The translations under genes were made by a program, and so were the position numbers. From contig NZ_JALKCU010000001.1 in assembly GCF_023540835.1 (NCBI RefSeq), forward strand, positions 434,001 to 498,000: a DNA stretch of 64,000 bases, written 5' to 3'. Shown piece by piece: positions 60,477-64,000 of the stretch (positions are counted from its first letter, which is position 1; every line of letters begins with the position of its first letter). The DNA comes from Marivivens geojensis (GTDB lineage Bacteria > Pseudomonadota > Alphaproteobacteria > Rhodobacterales > Rhodobacteraceae). Below the pieces are notes generated by a model that worked only from the letters and a program-made list of their open reading frames with translations, was not told the DNA's origin and did not search any database.

Positions 60477-61083
60477 AGCTATCAAACTTGATGGCGCCGC
60501 TGCAGGTTCCGTCGAACTGAACGACGCAATCTTCGGTCTGGAGCCGCGCGCCGACATCCTGCACCGCGTTGTCCGTTGGCAGCGTGCTAAGGCACAGCAG
60601 GGTACTCACGCGACGCTTGGTCGTTCGGAAGTGTCCTACTCGACCAAGAAGATCTATCGCCAAAAAGGCACCGGTGGCGCACGTCACGGTTCCAAGAAGG
60701 CGCCGATCTTCCGTCACGGTGGCATCTATAAGGGTCCGACACCGCGTTCGCACGCACACGACCTGACCAAGAAGTTCCGCAAGCTGGGCCTGCGTCACGC
60801 ACTGTCCGCAAAGCTTAAAGCTGGCGAACTGATCGTGATCGAGTCCGCAGACCTGAACGAAGTCAAAACCTCGGCTCTGGCGAAACAGGTTGCAAACCTG
60901 GGCTGGAAACGCGCGCTCATCATTGATGCAGCCGTAAACGAGAACTTCGCGAAAGCTGCGCGCAACATCGAAACCGTTGATGTTCTGCCGTCCATCGGCG
61001 CGAACGTCTACGACATCCTCCGCAGTGACACGCTCGTGCTCACCAAGGCTGGTGTCGAAGCTCTGGAGGCACGTCTGAAATGA
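60466..61083 (+). CDS. rplD: Ribosomal protein L4
   Basis: 205 residues from ATG 60466 with AAGGAGG upstream, overlapping rplC. The extended loop has [19 protein letters not shown] and [21 protein letters not shown]4 lines the nascent-peptide tunnel and, in gammaproteobacteria, represses the S10 operon; whether the rpsJ leader here responds to L4 is not known. Its stop overlaps the rplW start by ATGA. Confidence 0.97.
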   Translation: MKAEAIKLDGAAAGSVELNDAIFGLEPRADILHRVVRWQRAKAQQGTHATLGRSEVSYSTKKIYRQKGTGGARHGSKKAPIFRHGGIYKGPTPRSHAHDLTKKFRKLGLRHALSAKLKAGELIVIESADLNEVKTSALAKQVANLGWKRALIIDAAVNENFAKAARNIETVDVLPSIGANVYDILRSDTLVLTKAGVEALEARLK

Positions 61084-61376
61084 GCGCGAAACCTGAACAT
61101 TACGATGTGATCCGCAAGCCGATCATCACCGAAAAAGCAACTATGGCATCCGAGCATGGCGCAGTTGTCTTTGAAGTGGCGAAAGACGCTAACAAACCGC
61201 AGATCAAAGAAGCTGTTGAAGCTCTCTTTGGTGTAAAGGTTAAAGCGGTCAATACCGTGATTACCAAAGGCAAGGTCAAACGTTTCCGCGGTACCGTTGG
61301 TACCCGTAACGACGTCAAAAAGGCTTACGTTACCCTCGAAGAAGGTAACACCATTGACGTTTCGACCGGTCTCTAA
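61080..61376 (+). CDS. rplW: Ribosomal protein L23
   Basis: 98 residues. The family pattern is [40 protein letters not shown] and [17 protein letters not shown]23 lies at the tunnel exit and docks trigger factor and SRP. Unlike most S10 operons, 123 bases with a strong terminator-like hairpin separate it from rplB. Confidence 0.97.
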   Translation: MSAKPEHYDVIRKPIITEKATMASEHGAVVFEVAKDANKPQIKEAVEALFGVKVKAVNTVITKGKVKRFRGTVGTRNDVKKAYVTLEEGNTIDVSTGL

Positions 61377-61394
61377 TACTTGACCACATCGGTT

Positions 61395-61430
61395 CGGCCC
61401 CGGATTCGTCCGGGGCCGTGCCTTTTGTTT
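61395..61430 (+). terminator. Terminator-like UUCG hairpin between rplW and rplB
   Basis: CGGCCCCGGA (61395-61404) pairs perfectly with TCCGGGGCCG (61409-61418), capped by TTCG, followed by TGCCTTTTGTTT. This is a strong hairpin within an essential operon; it may be a partial terminator that lowers downstream expression, or a processing site. Confidence 0.7.
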
Positions 61431-61499
61431 ATTTCGGGGACCTTCGGGGCCCTAAACTACGGGGACTAACCTCCCTCAAAGCAACGGAAGACAGAGAAC

Positions 61500-62339
61500 A
61501 TGGCACTCAAGTCGTATAAACCGACGACGCCGGGCCAGCGTGGGCTGGTTCTGATCGACCGTTCGGAGCTTTGGAAAGGTCGCCCGGTTAAGGCTCTCAC
61601 TGAGGGTTTGACCAGCAAGGGTGGCCGGAACAATACCGGACGGGTTACCGCACGTCGTCGTGGTGGTGGTGTAAAGCGCCTCTACCGTATCGTGGACTTC
61701 AAACGGAACAAGTTTGACGTTCAGGCAGTCGTAGTTCGTATCGAATACGACCCGAACCGGACCGCATTCATCGCACTTATCCAGTACGAAGATGGTGAGC
61801 AGGCATATATCCTCGCTCCGCAGCGTCTGGCTATTGGCGATAAAGTCATCGCTTCTGCGAAGGCTGACATCAAACCGGGTAACGCTATGCCGTTCTCGGG
61901 CATGCCGATTGGTACAATCGTACACAACATCGAAATGAAGCCGGGCAAGGGCGGTCAGATCGCTCGTGCAGCTGGCACCTACGCTCAGTTCGTAGGTCGT
62001 GACGGTGGTTACGCACAGATCCGCCTCTCCTCGGGTGAGCTTCGTCTCGTTCGTCAGGAATGCATGGCGACCATCGGTGCTGTGTCGAACCCTGACAACT
62101 CGAACCAGAACTTCGGTAAAGCCGGTCGTATGCGCCTCAAAGGCATCCGTCCGTCGGTTCGCGGTGTTGCTATGAACCCGATCGACCACCCGCACGGTGG
62201 TGGTGAAGGTCGTACCTCCGGTGGTCGTCACCCGGTTACCCCGTGGGGCAAGCCGACCAAAGGTGCACGTACCCGCAACAAGAAAAAAGCGTCGTCGAAG
62301 CTTATCCTTCGTTCGCGCCACGCTAAGAAAGGGCGCTAA
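61500..62339 (+). CDS. rplB: Ribosomal protein L2
   Basis: 279 residues. The N-terminal [20 protein letters not shown], the conserved [20 protein letters not shown] and the peptidyl-transferase region [20 protein letters not shown] mark L2. It is central to 50S assembly and subunit association. It follows the hairpin region and is three bases ahead of rpsS. Confidence 0.98.
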   Translation: MALKSYKPTTPGQRGLVLIDRSELWKGRPVKALTEGLTSKGGRNNTGRVTARRRGGGVKRLYRIVDFKRNKFDVQAVVVRIEYDPNRTAFIALIQYEDGEQAYILAPQRLAIGDKVIASAKADIKPGNAMPFSGMPIGTIVHNIEMKPGKGGQIARAAGTYAQFVGRDGGYAQIRLSSGELRLVRQECMATIGAVSNPDNSNQNFGKAGRMRLKGIRPSVRGVAMNPIDHPHGGGEGRTSGGRHPVTPWGKPTKGARTRNKKKASSKLILRSRHAKKGR

Positions 62340-62342
62340 GAT

Positions 62343-62621
62343 ATGGCTCGCTCTGTATGGAAAGGTCCGTTCGTTGACGCTTATGTGCTTAAAAAAGCCG
62401 AAGCTGCACGCGAAGCTGGCCGCAACGAAGTGATCAAGATTTGGTCGCGTCGCTCGACGATCCTGCCCCAATTCGTGGGCCTGACGTTTGGCGTTTACAA
62501 CGGCAAAAAGCACGTTCCTGTGCTGGTATCCGAGGACATGATCGGTCAGAAATTCGGTGAATATTCGCCGACCCGTACCTACTACGGGCACGCTGCCGAC
62601 AAGAAAGCGAAGCGGAAGTAA
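62343..62621 (+). CDS. rpsS: Ribosomal protein S19
   Basis: 92 residues. [18 protein letters not shown] at the start, [19 protein letters not shown] in the middle and [20 protein letters not shown] at the end. S19 lies in the 30S head near the A site. Three bases separate it from rplV. Confidence 0.98.
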   Translation: MARSVWKGPFVDAYVLKKAEAAREAGRNEVIKIWSRRSTILPQFVGLTFGVYNGKKHVPVLVSEDMIGQKFGEYSPTRTYYGHAADKKAKRK

Positions 62622-62624
62622 GTC

Positions 62625-63005
62625 ATGGGCAAGGCACAGAATCCCCGCCGCGTGGCAGACAACGAAGCAATGGCAAAACTGCGCATGCTTCGTACTAGCC
62701 CGCAGAAACTTAACCTCGTCGCCGCTATGATCCGTGGCAAGAAAGTCGAGAAGGCTCTGACCGACCTGACTTTCTCGAACAAGCGGATTGCTGTGGACGT
62801 GAAGAAATGCCTTCAGTCCGCAATTGCGAACGCCGAGAACAACCACAACCTCGACGTTGATGAACTGGTCGTTGCCGAGGCTTATGTTGGCAAAAACCTC
62901 ACCATGAAGCGCGGTCGTCCGCGTGCACGTGGTCGTTTTGGCAAGATCATGAAGCCGTTTTCGGAACTCACCATCAAGGTGCGTCAGATTGAGGAGCAAG
63001 CCTAA
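62625..63005 (+). CDS. rplV: Ribosomal protein L22
   Basis: 126 residues. [20 protein letters not shown] is the family start; [20 protein letters not shown] leads to the tunnel-lining loop. It shapes the exit tunnel near the macrolide site. The TAA shares its last A with the rpsC ATG. Confidence 0.98.
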   Translation: MGKAQNPRRVADNEAMAKLRMLRTSPQKLNLVAAMIRGKKVEKALTDLTFSNKRIAVDVKKCLQSAIANAENNHNLDVDELVVAEAYVGKNLTMKRGRPRARGRFGKIMKPFSELTIKVRQIEEQA

Positions 63006-63715
63006 TGGGTAACAAAGTAAACCCCGTCGGTATGCGTCTTCAGGTCAACCGCACCTGGGACAGCCGTTGGTACGCCGACACCAAAGACTACGGTGACCTT
63101 CTTCTTGAAGACCTTAAAATTAAGGACTTCGTTAAGAAAGAAGCGAAACAAGCTGGTATCGCTCGCGTTATCATCGAACGCCCGCACAAAAAATGCCGCG
63201 TGACCATTCACGCTGCGCGTCCGGGTGTTATCATCGGTAAAAAAGGCGCCGACATCGAAGTTCTTCGCAAGAAGCTCGCAGCACTGACTGCAAGCGAACT
63301 GCACCTGAACATCGTTGAAGTACGCAAGCCTGAGCTGGACGCTGCCCTCGTTGCAGAGAGCATCGGTCAGCAGCTCGAGCGCCGTGTTTCGTTCCGTCGC
63401 GCTATGAAGCGCGCGGTTCAGAACGCAATGCGTATGGGCGCACTCGGCATTCGTGTAAACGTTGCTGGTCGTCTTGGTGGCGCTGAAATCGCACGTACCG
63501 AATGGTACCGCGAAGGCCGCGTTCCACTTCACACCCTGCGCGCTGACATCGACTATGCTCTGTTCGAAGCTATGACTCCGTACGGCATCATCGGTATCAA
63601 AGTGTGGATCTTCAAAGGCGAGATCATGGAACACGACCCGCAGGCTCGTGACCGTCGTCAAGCTGAAGCCCAAGATGGCCCCGCACCGCGCGGTGGCGAT
63701 CGTGGCCGTCGCTAA
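63005..63715 (+). CDS. rpsC: Ribosomal protein S3
   Basis: 236 residues. [20 protein letters not shown] begins it, the KH domain holds [20 protein letters not shown], and the C-terminal domain has [20 protein letters not shown]. It forms part of the mRNA entry helicase. The tail ([11 protein letters not shown]) is short and basic. Eleven bases separate it from rplP. Confidence 0.98.
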   Translation: MGNKVNPVGMRLQVNRTWDSRWYADTKDYGDLLLEDLKIKDFVKKEAKQAGIARVIIERPHKKCRVTIHAARPGVIIGKKGADIEVLRKKLAALTASELHLNIVEVRKPELDAALVAESIGQQLERRVSFRRAMKRAVQNAMRMGALGIRVNVAGRLGGAEIARTEWYREGRVPLHTLRADIDYALFEAMTPYGIIGIKVWIFKGEIMEHDPQARDRRQAEAQDGPAPRGGDRGRR

Positions 63716-63726
63716 GGAGCTAGATA

Positions 63727-64000
63727 ATGCTACAGCCTAAGCGTACAAAATTCCGCAAAATGCACAAAGGCCGTATCCACGGTCAAGCAAAAGGCGGTTC
63801 GGATCTGAACTTCGGTACATACGGCCTCAAAGCTGTTGAGCCCGAGCGTGTAACTGCACGTCAGATCGAAGCAGCACGTCGTGCGATGACCCGTCACATG
63901 AAGCGTCAAGGTCGTGTATGGATCCGTATTTTCCCGGATCTGCCGGTAACCGCTAAGCCTATCGAAGTTCGTATGGGTAAAGGTAAAGGTTCCGTCGACC
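63727..64000 (+). CDS. rplP: Ribosomal protein L16, N-terminal fragment
   Basis: Starts at ATG 63727 behind AAGGAG and runs off the right edge after 91 complete codons of about 137 expected. [20 protein letters not shown] and [20 protein letters not shown] are unmistakable. L16 contacts the A-site tRNA elbow on the 50S subunit. The S10 operon continues beyond the window. Confidence 0.97.
   Translation, partial: MLQPKRTKFRKMHKGRIHGQAKGGSDLNFGTYGLKAVEPERVTARQIEAARRAMTRHMKRQGRVWIRIFPDLPVTAKPIEVRMGKGKGSVD

Overview
The window comes from an alphaproteobacterium, almost certainly a Rhodobacteraceae member of the Roseobacter group. The signs are a ChvG/ChvI-HprK-RapZ-EIIA-HPr regulatory block divergent from ATP-type pckA, ethylmalonyl-CoA pathway genes (ccr, a long-form mcd), many alphaproteobacterial DUF families (DUF1491, DUF2062, DUF3429, DUF6473, TIGR02186), and the tuf / tRNA-Trp / secE-nusG / rplKAJL / rpoBC / rpsLG-fusA-tuf / S10 order. 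It is core chromosome. I see no rRNA, phage, insertion sequence, CRISPR array or plasmid gene.

Region 1 (1-8 kb): the tail of crotonyl-CoA carboxylase/reductase, then a quorum-sensing unit (small ORF, luxR, luxI), a RecD-like helicase, a TauE/SafE exporter with its TIGR02186 partner, the ispH-DUF3429-rnhA operon and a NYN-domain protein. Region 2 (8-17 kb): housekeeping genes in one direction: folK, rpoZ, rel (ppGpp synthesis and hydrolysis), DUF2062, then the tightly overlapping pdxJ-acpS-lepB-lepB2-rnc-era-DUF1491 run. The second signal peptidase carries an extra DUF805-like membrane domain.

Region 3 (17-24 kb): a leftward run chvI-chvG-hprK-rapZ-EIIA-HPr-acyltransferase, which has the parts of a regulatory PTS cascade, and the divergent pckA with three repeated GCGCTAA motifs in its upstream region. 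Region 4 (24-34 kb): carbon metabolism. Methylsuccinyl-CoA dehydrogenase, 3-hydroxybutyryl-CoA dehydrogenase, both ETF subunits and a cobalamin adenosyltransferase all fit the ethylmalonyl-CoA pathway that ccr at the left edge belongs to. recO, DUF6473, a short-chain dehydrogenase and an SH3 protein lie among them.

Region 5 (34-64 kb): parC, a lipoprotein, then the transcription/translation supercluster: tuf copy 1, tRNA-Trp, secE, nusG, rplK, rplA, rplJ, rplL, rpoB, rpoC, rpsL, rpsG, fusA, tuf copy 2, rpsJ through rplP (cut by the right edge). Three accessory insertions interrupt it: a CorA/ZntB transporter, a sulfotransferase-like gene, and a DMT transporter plus putative rhamnosyltransferase. 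The tuf copies look identical from start codon to terminator. Several untranslated leaders carry hairpins that could control expression.

Nothing here is plainly a new system. The most unusual items are the small ORF overlapping luxR, the DUF805-signal peptidase fusion, the hairpin with a U-run in the rpsL leader, the terminator-like hairpin inside the S10 operon, and inverted or direct repeats ahead of etfB and mcd.
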